Of a stretch of 45,802 nt of DNA, positions 26,922 through 35,790 are shown piece by piece (within the stretch, counting starts at the first letter, position 1; each line of letters begins with the position of its first letter). Below the pieces are notes generated by a model. It did not search any database, was not told the DNA's origin, and saw only the letters and a program-made list of their open reading frames with translations. The position numbers and the translations under genes are program-made. Source of the DNA: an uncultured Clostridia bacterium (GTDB lineage: Bacteria > Bacillota > Clostridia > TANB77 > CAG-508); NCBI GenBank assembly GCA_949155365.1, contig CASCUT010000013.1, forward strand, positions 1 through 45,802, written 5' to 3'.

Positions 26922-27803
26922 ATGTCTACACAGATGTTGACCACAAAAGAAGGAGCAGAATTACTTAGTTTTAAAATAAATGGGCAAGAAAAAATACACC
27001 AAGGATTAGAATGTGTAAATGCGAATGGAAAAGTATACTGGAAAAGACGTTATCCAGTGTTATTTCCTATGGTTGGAAAATGTAAGAAAAACCAAACGAT
27101 CATTAATGGAAAAGCCTATGAAATGCAAACCGATGGATTTGTAAAGGATATGGAATTTGAACCAATTAGTAAATTAGACAACTTCCATTCATACCGTTTA
27201 CAAAGCAATAAAAAACTAATTGATAAATATCCTTATGAATTTACCTTACTTGTTACTTATCGAACCGATGAAAACAAATTAACAACAATGTATAAGGTCA
27301 TAAATGAGGGAGATGTTGACATGCCATTTGCAATTGGTGGAAAACCAGCATTTCAAATTAACTACGAAGACCTAGAAAAGGGAAATTATTATTTAGAATT
27401 TGAAGAAGAGGAAGAAAAAATACATTTCCTATACTTAGTAGATGGGTTAGTGGGAACCGAATATGCCAAAAACATTATGATAGACAAAAAAGTAATACCC
27501 TTAAACCATCATACATTTGATAATGATGCTATTATCATAAAAAGTTTAAAATCAAAGAAAATTAGTCTAAAGAAAAAGGAATCTAACGAAACCATACTAA
27601 CTTTAAACTACGAAGGTTTTCCATATTTGGCAATATGGTCAAAACCAAAGGCACCATTTCTATGTATTGCACCATGGATGTTAGCACCAGACAATGCAAA
27701 TGGTTCAGGAGTATTTAGACAAAAAACAGATATCTTATTATTACCACCAAAGCAAGAATTTGAATGTAAATATACGGTGGAATTTTTTGAAAAAGGATGT
27801 TAA
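26922..27803 (+). CDS. Aldose 1-epimerase family protein
   Basis: This encodes 293 residues. It fits the LacX-like branch of the aldose-epimerase/mutarotase fold: an early YPVLFPMVGKCK segment, PFAIGGKPAFQIN (the corresponding Asn/His region), and FPYLAIWSKPKAPFLCIAPW then a terminal KTDILLLPPKQEFE. Substrates are hexoses or sugar phosphates. The ATG at 26922 is chosen because GGAAGGAG lies upstream and an earlier in-frame start would overlap the promoter. A small membrane gene follows 3 bases later. Confidence 0.8.
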   Translation: MSTQMLTTKEGAELLSFKINGQEKIHQGLECVNANGKVYWKRRYPVLFPMVGKCKKNQTIINGKAYEMQTDGFVKDMEFEPISKLDNFHSYRLQSNKKLIDKYPYEFTLLVTYRTDENKLTTMYKVINEGDVDMPFAIGGKPAFQINYEDLEKGNYYLEFEEEEEKIHFLYLVDGLVGTEYAKNIMIDKKVIPLNHHTFDNDAIIIKSLKSKKISLKKKESNETILTLNYEGFPYLAIWSKPKAPFLCIAPWMLAPDNANGSGVFRQKTDILLLPPKQEFECKYTVEFFEKGC

Positions 27804-27806
27804 AAA

Positions 27807-28004
27807 ATGGAAACAATCAATATGCTAGCTACTATCATTGGCTTTATCCTTATGATGTTAGGAGTCATTATGATATATGATGCTAGAAAACTAACGCAAA
27901 AATGGTTTAGCTTTGGAGACCGAAACGAAGGTGTAAAATGGCTAAAAATAGGTGGATTTGTATTAGATGTGATAGGAATTTTAATTTTATATTTTGCGTT
28001 TTAA
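27807..28004 (+). CDS. Small two-helix membrane protein
   Basis: This encodes 65 residues with two membrane helices (TINMLATIIGFILMMLGVIM and GGFVLDVIGILILYF) separated by a polar loop, YDARKLTQKWFSFGDRNEG. AAAAGGATG in the end of the epimerase gene serves as ribosome binding site, so the two are translated together. The function is unknown. Confidence 0.7.
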   Translation: METINMLATIIGFILMMLGVIMIYDARKLTQKWFSFGDRNEGVKWLKIGGFVLDVIGILILYFAF

Positions 28005-28095
28005 ATGGAAAAAGAGATTACCACAAAGAAGAGGTAGTCTGTAGAAAAAGTAGGATAGAGAGTAACAATATCTAAAAAATAAATCCAAAAATCAG

Positions 28096-28124
28096 TTGCA
28101 TAAAAATAAAAAATAGGATATAAT
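28096..28124 (+). promoter_or_regulatory. Promoter of the valS leader
   Basis: TTGCAT and TATAAT lie 17 bases apart, just before the T-box. Confidence 0.7.
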
Positions 28125-28129
28125 AGATA

Positions 28130-28393
28130 ACATAGAAAAAACAAAGAAAAAGAGGAGTACATTTTTAGAATTACTATAACAGAGAATAGAAGTAATTTGC
28201 TGAGAACTTCTAATAGGAAAGAAAATGGAAGGTAGCTTTGGAGTTGATATAGTGAAATACAAGTAGCTATATTCGCCTTGCCCGCGTTAAAAAGCAACTA
28301 AGAAGATGACAAACAATAAAATTTGTTATCAATTAAGGTGGTACCGTGAGAAATAAAAGCTCGCCCTTATGCTAGGGTGAGTTTTTTTGATGT
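28130..28393 (+). promoter_or_regulatory. T-box riboswitch controlling valS
   Basis: The T-box core AAGGTGGTACCGTGAG (around 28335-28350) is followed by a terminator hairpin (CTCGCCCT with AGGGTGAG) and a T run. The upstream 200 bases hold the stem I region. I could not assign the valine specifier with confidence. Open frames on the opposite strand here are not genes. Confidence 0.88.
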
Positions 28394-28481
28394 CTTGGTA
28401 GAACAATCGCTTATTAAAACAGAAATAAGAAAAAAGAACATTAAAAAAAGGGAATTAGAAATAGAAGGAGGAAAAGAAAAA

Positions 28482-31142
28482 ATGTGCGAACATTGTAATC
28501 ATGAATTAGAAGGAAAATATAATCCAAAAGAATTTGAAGAAAAGTGGTATGAAACATGGGAAGAAAAGGGATATTTTAAACCATCAGAAGATAAAACAAA
28601 AGTGCCATATACCATTGTAATTCCACCACCAAACATTACTGGAAAATTGCATATGGGGCATGCTTTAGATGATACCATTCAAGACATTTTAATACGTTAT
28701 AAAAGAATGCAAGGCTTCAATACCTTATGGGTTCCAGGAACAGACCATGCAGCTATTGCAACAGAAGCCAAAATTGTAGAGAAAATGAAAGAAGCAGGAA
28801 TTACCAAAGAAGATATTGGAAGAGAAGGTTTCTTAGAAAGAGCATGGGACTGGAAAAAAGAATATGGGGGAGCAATTGTTAACCAAATAAAAAAATTAGG
28901 TTGCTCATGCGATTGGACAAGAGAACGTTTTACCATGGATGAAGGACTATCCAAAGCGGTAAACCAAGTATTTATTAATTTATATAAAGAAGGATTAATC
29001 TATCGTGGAAAAAGAATGATTAACTGGTGTCCATATTGCAATACTTCTATTTCCGATGCAGAAGTAGAATATGAAGAAGAACCAACGCATCTATGGCATA
29101 TTCGTTACCAAGTAAAAGGGGAAGACCGTTATATTATCGTAGCAACCACAAGGCCAGAAACTATGCTTGGCGATACAGGAGTTGCTGTTCACCCAGAAGA
29201 TGAAAGATATACCGATTTAATTGGAAAAACAGTAATATTACCAATCATGAACAAAGAAATTCCAATCATAGCAGATGAATTTGTAGAAAAAGAATTCGGA
29301 ACAGGTGCGGTAAAATTGACACCAGCACATGATCCAAATGACTATGTGGCAGGAGAAAAACATGCACTAGAAGTTATTGAAGTATTTGATGAAAACTTCA
29401 AAATGGGTGATCTAGTAGAAGAATATAAAGGAATGGATTTATACGAAGCAAGACAAAAAATCGTAGAAAAACTAGAAGAAATAGGTGCATTAGTAAAAAT
29501 AGAAGACTATACTCATAATGTAGGAAAATGCTATCGTTGCCATAACACCATTGAACCTAAAATATCAGAGCAATGGTTTGTAAAAATGGAACCATTAGCA
29601 AAACCAGCCAATGAAGCAGTAAGAAATGGGGAAATTCGCTTTGTGCCAAGTAAATATGATAAAACGTATTTTGCTTGGATGGACAATGTAAAAGATTGGT
29701 GTATTTCCAGACAATTATGGTGGGGTCATAGAATACCAGCCTATTATTGTGAAGATTGCCATGAAATCATGGTAGAAAAGGAAATGCCAGAAACATGTAG
29801 TAAATGTGGAAGTGAACACCTACATCAAGATGAAGATACTTTAGACACTTGGTTTAGTTCAGCGTTATGGCCATTCTCAACACTTGGTTGGCCAGAGCAA
29901 ACAGAAGATGTAAACTATTTTTATCCAACCTCCACATTGGTAACAGGATATGATATTATCTTCTTCTGGGTAGCAAGAATGATTTTTTCTGGTATCAAAC
30001 ATACAGGAAAAGCACCATTTAAAGACGTTGTAATTCATGGTATTGTACGTGATAGTCAAGGAAGAAAAATGTCAAAAAGTTTAGGAAATGGAATTGACCC
30101 ATTAGAAATTATTAATCAATATGGAACCGATGCATTGCGTTTTTCGTTAATTTATGGAATTTCAGCAGGAAACGATATCCGTTATATGCCAGAAAAACTA
30201 GAATTAGCCTCTAACTTTGCAAATAAATTATGGAATGCCTCTAAGTTTGTATTAAGCAATATTAGTGGAAATGGAAAAGAAGAAACGTTACAAAAAGAAG
30301 AATTACCAAAAGACTTAGCATATGAAGACAAATGGATTTTATCAAAATTAAATACAATGATAAAAGAAGTAACCAATAATTTAAATCATTATGACATGGG
30401 AGTAGCACTTCAAAAAGTATATGATTTCATTTGGAATGAATTCTGTGATTGGTATATCGAAATGGTAAAATCACGTTTATATGATGAAAATTGCACAAAC
30501 AAAGAAGCATGTTTATGGACATTAAATACCATTTTAAAAAATTCTTTAAAATTATTACATCCTGTAATGCCATTTATTACCGAAGAAATCTTTGTGAAAT
30601 TATATCATACCGAAGAAAGTATTATGACAGCAAAATGGCCAGAATATAAAGAAGAGTGGAATTTTGCAAAAGAAGAAAACCAAATAGAACAATTAAAAGA
30701 AATGATTGTAGGAATTCGAAATTTAAGAACAACACAAAACATACATCCTTCCAAAAAGTCACAATTAATCTTTGTTACCAAAGAATTAAAAGACATGTTA
30801 GAACAATCTAGCAGTATGGTTCAAAAATTAGGATTTGCAAGCAAAATAGAAGTAAAAGAAGAAAGAAAAGAACTACCAGAAAATAGTACTTCAATTATGA
30901 CAGCAGATATGGAAGTCATCATTCCATTAGGAGATTTAATTGATAAAGAAGTAGAAAAACAAAGACTAGAAGAAGAAATTAAACGACTAGAAGCAGAAGT
31001 ACAAAGAGCAAGTAAAATGCTTTCAAACCCAGGGTTTGTAAATAAAGCACCAGCACAAAAAGTAGAAGAAGAAAAAGAAAAACTTGCCAAATACCAAGAA
31101 CTATTACAAACCGCCAAAGAAAGAATCGAAATACTAAAATAA
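28482..31142 (+). CDS. valS: Valyl-tRNA synthetase
   Basis: This encodes 886 residues, normal for bacterial ValRS. HIGH is HMGH (in GKLHMGHALDD), the editing domain carries TTRPETMLGDTGVAVHP, and KMSKS is KMSKS (GRKMSKSLGN). A pair of CxxC sites (CYRCH, CEDC then CSKC) suggests zinc. The C-terminal tRNA-binding coiled coil spans about the last 70 residues. The ATG at 28482 follows AGGAGG; the longer open frame runs back into the T-box terminator. The N-terminus MCEHCNHELEG adds a CxxC not usual in ValRS. Confidence 0.97.
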   Translation: MCEHCNHELEGKYNPKEFEEKWYETWEEKGYFKPSEDKTKVPYTIVIPPPNITGKLHMGHALDDTIQDILIRYKRMQGFNTLWVPGTDHAAIATEAKIVEKMKEAGITKEDIGREGFLERAWDWKKEYGGAIVNQIKKLGCSCDWTRERFTMDEGLSKAVNQVFINLYKEGLIYRGKRMINWCPYCNTSISDAEVEYEEEPTHLWHIRYQVKGEDRYIIVATTRPETMLGDTGVAVHPEDERYTDLIGKTVILPIMNKEIPIIADEFVEKEFGTGAVKLTPAHDPNDYVAGEKHALEVIEVFDENFKMGDLVEEYKGMDLYEARQKIVEKLEEIGALVKIEDYTHNVGKCYRCHNTIEPKISEQWFVKMEPLAKPANEAVRNGEIRFVPSKYDKTYFAWMDNVKDWCISRQLWWGHRIPAYYCEDCHEIMVEKEMPETCSKCGSEHLHQDEDTLDTWFSSALWPFSTLGWPEQTEDVNYFYPTSTLVTGYDIIFFWVARMIFSGIKHTGKAPFKDVVIHGIVRDSQGRKMSKSLGNGIDPLEIINQYGTDALRFSLIYGISAGNDIRYMPEKLELASNFANKLWNASKFVLSNISGNGKEETLQKEELPKDLAYEDKWILSKLNTMIKEVTNNLNHYDMGVALQKVYDFIWNEFCDWYIEMVKSRLYDENCTNKEACLWTLNTILKNSLKLLHPVMPFITEEIFVKLYHTEESIMTAKWPEYKEEWNFAKEENQIEQLKEMIVGIRNLRTTQNIHPSKKSQLIFVTKELKDMLEQSSSMVQKLGFASKIEVKEERKELPENSTSIMTADMEVIIPLGDLIDKEVEKQRLEEEIKRLEAEVQRASKMLSNPGFVNKAPAQKVEEEKEKLAKYQELLQTAKERIEILK

Positions 31143-31155
31143 CTTCAAGATTTTT

Positions 31156-31245
31156 AAATTTTAGGGACGGGTCTAAAAATTTAAAAGTTAGATAACGATT
31201 AGGAGTTTTCTATACTTTAAATTTTTAGACCCGTCCCTAAAATTT
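31156..31245. repeat. GGGACGG inverted repeat, copy 5
   Basis: Perfect 30-bp arms (31156-31185 and 31216-31245), each with the GGGACGG core, are separated by 30 bases. It lies between converging valS and rqcH and reaches 2 bases into the rqcH stop codon, so it could terminate both. Confidence 0.88.
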
Positions 31246-32939
31246 AGTTTTTTGGGGTTACGTATAAGGTTTTATTGTTTGTATAAATCACCATACCGGG
31301 TTTACTACCAGAAGGTTTTTTTACATGTTTTATAAAACAGTAATCAACTGGAACATTAGAAGATAATTTTGCTTTGCTATGAAAAGCAGCAATTTGGCTA
31401 CAAGCTAGAAGAGTACTATCTTTTACAGAATGTCCATTACATTTTAATAAGCAGTGACTTCCTCGAATATCTTTGGTGTGGAACCAGTAGTCTTCATTTT
31501 TTCCCAATTTCGTTGTAATATAATCATTCTGTTTATTATTTTTTCCAACATAAAAGGAAAAACCATCAATGGTATAAACGATAGGTTCATATTCTTTATG
31601 AACATTTCTTTTATTTACTTTATTCTTTTTTATTTGAGCCTTTTCTTTTCCTTTGAAAAGACCATTTTCACTAATTTCTTGATAGATTTCATCCAGTTCA
31701 GCAATAGAATTTGTATTTTCGAGTTCATAGACGATGCTTTCTAAATAATCAACTTCCTGTTCTGCTTCTATTTTCTGTAAAGATACAATTTCTACTGTGT
31801 TTTTCAATTTGTGATATTTTTTAAAAAACTTTTTGGCATTATAAGAAATAGAAATAGTATTGTCAAGAGGGATATTAATATCTTTATTTTCATTATAATA
31901 ATTTGGTAAAGTAATTGACGCTTGATTTTTGGTCGCATCAATACAGTATAAATGAGAAGTAATTAATTCTCCATAGATGCGATATTGTTCCATTGATTCG
32001 CATTCTTTTAATTTTTGATTGATATTCGCTAATTTTTTTGAAATTTTCTTTAATGCAGTAAGGACTAATTTTAACAAATTATTTCGATACATTGCAATAG
32101 ATTCTTGTTGTTCTTTTTTATAATACCAATCATCTAAAAAGAAATTTGTTTGTAAAGGTTCTTCATGAACAAAGGAAGAAATCGTATAATCTCGTTCTTC
32201 AAGTGGCAAAATACCAACTTTATTTGTTCCTAAATGGGCTAATAGAAAAGAAGTGGTATCATAAAAAGAGGCAAGGTCTTCTTTGGTATAATGAATAGCA
32301 GAAATTCCCATTGAAGTTAGCAAAGAAGAAACAAAAGTGTTACTAAAACCAGTAAAAGAATGAACCATATAAGTTACCAAATTTCCTTCTACGCCGTTTA
32401 TAAAATCTTCTTTTTTTAGAAGAGAAAAGTCTCTTTTTTCAGAAAGAGGAAGAACATATTCTCTAGCAGGCATGATATCACGTAAAGAACCAGAAGAGAC
32501 ATCCAAATGACGAATACTATCAATAATTTTTTGAGATTCATTTAATAAAATAACATTACTATGTTTTCCCATTAATTCAATTACTAAGGTTTTGGTTAAC
32601 AAATCATTTAGTTCATTATATCCTTCAAGTTCCATCATAACAATTCTTTCTAAAGAAGGAGAAGAAATGGATTTGATACGAAAACCAACTAAATGTTTTC
32701 TAAGTAACATACAAAAGTTAGGTGCATGCAAAGGATTGGGTTTCGTATGAGTCGTTAAATGAAGGCGATAAGCAGAAGAGGAAATATGACAAAGAAGAGC
32801 ATAATGTTTCCCATTTGCATAAATGCCTAAGATAATTTCATTTCCGTTTGGTTGATATACTTTATTTATTTTTCCGCCCAATTAGGCAAGTTTGTAATTC
32901 TGTAATAACTTGTTTTAATACAATTCCGTCAAAGGCCAT
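31244..32939 (-). CDS. rqcH: Ribosome quality control protein RqcH, +1 frameshifted
   Basis: With one shift this encodes 564 residues. The ATG at 32939 follows GGAGTG and gives MAFDGIVLKQVITELQ, the classical NFACT-N start. Codon 22 is CGG (32876-32874). Skipping its C gives LIGGKINKVYQP and the complete protein; read straight, it stops three codons later. The remaining part has the HhH/coiled-coil middle and the C-terminal NFACT-R segment with DYWFHTKDIRGSHCLLK. RqcH binds stalled large subunits and adds alanine tails to incomplete proteins. The ORF from a TTG just after the shift lacks a ribosome binding site. Confidence 0.9.
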
Positions 32940-33081
32940 TGTGATTCACTCCTATCATAATTCAATGATGTTAGACGATTCTGATATCTTCTTATATTAG
33001 TGGAGAGATAGAGAATCGTTTTATTATGTTAGAGATAGTATCATATTTTTAGGAAAATAGCAATAAAAACATAAATTTCTC

Positions 33082-33111
33082 TTGACATTCTAAGGAAGGC
33101 TGACTTATAAT
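33082..33111 (+). promoter_or_regulatory. sigH promoter
   Basis: TTGACA and TATAAT are 18 bases apart. The 32940-33081 stretch between divergent rqcH and sigH shows no other feature. Confidence 0.7.
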
Positions 33112-33154
33112 ACAACTAAATAAAGAAACGCAAGCGGAAGGAATAAAAAACAAT

Positions 33155-33799
33155 ATGAAAGAGAGTAATGTATACTTTTTAGCTTCAGACCATTATCAAG
33201 ACATGAGTGATGAAGATTTAATTCAAGTAATTAAATCAGGAGACAAGCCTGCTCTTGAATTTCTCATAAATAAATATAAAGAATTAGTCAATATGAAAGT
33301 TAGCAAATTTTTTATGGTAGGTGCAGAAAGAGAAGATATTGTACAAGAAGGACTAATTGGATTATTTAAAGCAATTAAAAGTTATAATCCAGAAAAGCAA
33401 AACTCATTTAAAACATTTGCTAATCTATGTGTAGAAAGACAACTAATTACAGCAATAAAAACTTGTAATCGTCAAAAACATATGCCACTAAATTCATATT
33501 TATCACTAAATATAACAGCATATGAAGAAGATGAAGATTCTAGTTTACTTGATATATTTGATGCCAATCAAATGGAAGACCCATTAGATACCATCACCAA
33601 GAAAGAATATTATCAAACAGTAGAAAATGCCATTGATAAATCCTTAAGTGATTTTGAAAAGCAAGTACTAAATCGTTATATGCAAGGAGAAAGTTATATC
33701 CAAATTGCAGAAAAACTAGACACTCCCGTAAAATCAATTGATAATGCCATTCAAAGAATTCGAAAAAAAGCAATTCGAAATATTGGGGAACAATCTTAA
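33155..33799 (+). CDS. sigH: RNA polymerase sporulation sigma factor SigH
   Basis: This encodes 214 residues, the usual length. Region 2 carries DIVQEGLIGLFKAIKSYNP and FKTFANLCVERQLITAIK; region 4 carries FEKQVLNRYMQGESYIQIAEKL then a helix-turn-helix ending RIRKKA. SigH directs the switch from growth to sporulation by activating spo0A, spoIIA and ftsZ-type promoters in spore formers. GGAAGGA lies upstream of the ATG. Confidence 0.93.
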   Translation: MKESNVYFLASDHYQDMSDEDLIQVIKSGDKPALEFLINKYKELVNMKVSKFFMVGAEREDIVQEGLIGLFKAIKSYNPEKQNSFKTFANLCVERQLITAIKTCNRQKHMPLNSYLSLNITAYEEDEDSSLLDIFDANQMEDPLDTITKKEYYQTVENAIDKSLSDFEKQVLNRYMQGESYIQIAEKLDTPVKSIDNAIQRIRKKAIRNIGEQS

Positions 33800-33808
33800 A
33801 AAAAGTAC

Positions 33809-33837
33809 TTGCATAATAAACAAAAATGTGGTATTCT
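33809..33837 (+). promoter_or_regulatory. tRNA-Thr promoter
   Basis: TTGCAT and TATTCT are 17 bases apart. Confidence 0.65.
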
Positions 33838-33884
33838 AAAAAAGTGAGAGAAAAGTGTCAAAACAAAAGATACTTTTCTGATAT

Positions 33885-33960
33885 GCTACTATAGCTCAGT
33901 AGGTAGAGTGCTACCTTGGTAAGGTAGAGGTCACCAGTTCGATCCTGGTTAGTAGCTCCA
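33885..33960 (+). tRNA. tRNA-Thr (anticodon GGT)
   Basis: It has 76 bases. The acceptor GCTACTA pairs with TAGTAGC, the anticodon arm CTACC/GGTAG holds the loop TTGGTAA, the T arm has CCAGTTCGATCCTGG, and CCA is encoded. Confidence 0.97.
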
Positions 33961-33962
33961 AC

Positions 33963-33996
33963 AAAAAAGACAGAAGTGTTACCTTCTGTCTTTTTT
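33963..33996. terminator. Terminator between tRNA-Thr and the next gene
   Basis: AAAAAAGACAGAAG pairs with CTTCTGTCTTTTTT. It can serve both tRNA-Thr and the converging minus-strand gene. Confidence 0.85.
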
Positions 33997-34015
33997 GTAC
34001 TCATAAGCTAGTTAA

Positions 34016-34633
34016 TCAATCACTACTACTATGTGATGAACTAGCAGAATCGGCGGAATGGTCGCTGTAATAGGAAGAGAACATCATTAAAACTGTTTTT
34101 TCATCCAGTGGACAATCCTCTGTAATTCGCACATCGAAATCATTGAAGAAAGGGAAAGAATGAAAATCAGCAATGATATTGCCAGCCGTATCACGCATAC
34201 TGCCATAAGTGTTTGAAAAGTTGAAATCTACATGGGCAATTTTGCTACCAGAAGTATCATAGATGTCATAAGCTTCACCAAATAACTTAAATAAACCAAC
34301 CATTTCAGAAGAGAGAGTGCCATTTACATAGATGGTATGAGAGTCCTGAGCGATGAAACGATAAGAATCACCAGCATAAGCAACTTTGTTCCCATCTAGA
34401 TCATACATGGTTAAAGGGTCAGTAACAAACTTAAAGATGTCACCGCTAACTGTTGCAAAATCCTCCTCCTCTTTGTCAATTTCAATGGTCGTTGCAAAGT
34501 GAAACAGCTTCACATCACATTGATACTCTGTGCAGGGACCGATATCCTCTGACGTTCCAGAAGAAAACAAAATGGCACCAAAGATGACAAAAATAAATAA
34601 AACAACTACTACAATAATACTCCGCACTTTCAT
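34016..34633 (-). CDS. Membrane-anchored LURP-one/tubby-like protein
   Basis: This encodes 205 residues. A single membrane helix (IIVVVVLFIFVIFGAILFSS) is followed by a beta-rich domain with phrases typical of YxjI/LURP-one-like proteins (TMYDLDGNKVA, YDIYDTSGSKIAHVDF, DTAGNIIADFHS). The C-terminus is Ser/Asp/His-rich (ADSASSSHSSSD). Such domains can be membrane-associated but the function is unknown. GGAGG precedes the ATG. It uses CGG once (codon 4) and is less A/T-biased than its neighbours, so acquisition is possible. Confidence 0.6.
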   Translation of the reverse strand: MKVRSIIVVVVLFIFVIFGAILFSSGTSEDIGPCTEYQCDVKLFHFATTIEIDKEEEDFATVSGDIFKFVTDPLTMYDLDGNKVAYAGDSYRFIAQDSHTIYVNGTLSSEMVGLFKLFGEAYDIYDTSGSKIAHVDFNFSNTYGSMRDTAGNIIADFHSFPFFNDFDVRITEDCPLDEKTVLMMFSSYYSDHSADSASSSHSSSD

Positions 34634-34741
34634 TTTTTAATACCTCCATTTTATAGTATTATGTGAAACAATACAATTTTGTATTACAAATTATTATACC
34701 ATAAATTTACGTAAAGAGCAATACGAATATTTTAAAAAAAG

Positions 34742-34770
34742 TTGACATAAAACAAAAAAAGCGATATAAT
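34742..34770 (+). promoter_or_regulatory. Promoter of a tandem-repeat gene
   Basis: TTGACA and TATAAT are 17 bases apart. Confidence 0.8.
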
Positions 34771-34848
34771 AGTTATAGTTTTTAACAAAAAAGTAATATT
34801 TTTTATCTTTGAGAAATTTCTCAAGAAAATTAAAAGGAGGAAAATTTT

Positions 34849-35472
34849 ATGTCATATCGGGACGAAGTGAGACAAAAGATATTAGAGGCATTGGAAGGAA
34901 AGGATAGGCGTAATGCAGAAAGACATTTAAAATCACTTTGTGATAAAGCTGCAGCGACAGGAGCATTTGAAGTTGAGGTGTTCTATAATGTAGATCTTTC
35001 TTTATGGGGAATGTTGGAAAGAAAAGATACAAAAATGTTTGCCGAAAAATTTGGCTTAGATGTTCGTGAAGATAAAGATGAAAGTAGGTGTTTTTCTACC
35101 GATTGGCTTAGTTGGAAAGAAGCTGAAAATACAAGTAGCATGTATCGTAAACAATTGGCAGAAAAAGCAACATTGGCTATTCAGGGACGTACAGAAGAAT
35201 TACATGACTTGGAGGTGGAAATCCATATAAAAGGTATCTGCGATGAGGCAGCTAGCAAGGGAGAAAATGGAGCTATGATAGAGTATCAATACCAACTTAA
35301 TGATGGCAGACCGCTCACAAGAGAAGATATACAAAAATTTGCACAGAAATTTGGTGCTACTTTCTATAAAGGAGAAGATTTCGATAAAGGACAACATGGG
35401 AAACATGGTGATGTAATTATCTTTGAAAATCTTTTGCCGACAGATAGGCCTTATGGAAAAGCTTACCTTTGA
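34849..35472 (+). CDS. Unknown protein made of two repeated domains
   Basis: This encodes 207 residues, unrecognised. Two halves of about 100 residues are similar: SLCDKAAATG then FAEKFGLDVREDKD in the first, GICDEAASKG then FAQKFGATFYKGED in the second. Each has a helical start (YRDEVRQKILEAL and YRKQLAEKATLAI). The protein is soluble. AAAGGAGG precedes the ATG, and a strong promoter and terminator make it a separate unit. It has one CGG (codon 4) and richer G/C codons than the surrounding genes, suggesting acquisition. Confidence 0.7.
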   Translation: MSYRDEVRQKILEALEGKDRRNAERHLKSLCDKAAATGAFEVEVFYNVDLSLWGMLERKDTKMFAEKFGLDVREDKDESRCFSTDWLSWKEAENTSSMYRKQLAEKATLAIQGRTEELHDLEVEIHIKGICDEAASKGENGAMIEYQYQLNDGRPLTREDIQKFAQKFGATFYKGEDFDKGQHGKHGDVIIFENLLPTDRPYGKAYL

Positions 35473-35538
35473 AAATCCCTTTTTTAAAATTCATATTTTA
35501 GAGATATGAATTAAAGAAAAAATGATAGGACAAAAATG

Positions 35539-35577
35539 AAAACGATATATTCTGAAATTTTAGAATATATCGTTTTT
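35539..35577 (+). terminator. Terminator after the tandem-domain gene
   Basis: AAAACGATATATTCT pairs with AGAATATATCGTTTT around an 8-base loop. Confidence 0.85.
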
Positions 35578-35790
35578 GCATGAATAGGAATTTTACGTGT
35601 ACCTACTATAACAAACTATTTTTCTAGAATGGAAAATGCCATATATCACAAATGAATAAGATAATGTCGAAAACGGTGATAATCTATTATTTTTGCTTTT
35701 TTTCTGAAAATTAATTAGAAATCTATACAAACCATCATTTTTTTGTTATAATAAGTTACGAAAAATGAAGAAGAAAGAAGGACATAGAAA

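Noticed and set aside
28001-28297. Minus-strand ORF of 98 codons
   Set aside because: It lies opposite the valS promoter and T-box and looks like a shadow of AT-rich RNA structure.
31244-32881. rqcH starting at the TTG after the frameshift
   Set aside because: It would lose the conserved NFACT N-terminus that is present in the upstream frame with a good ribosome binding site at 32939.
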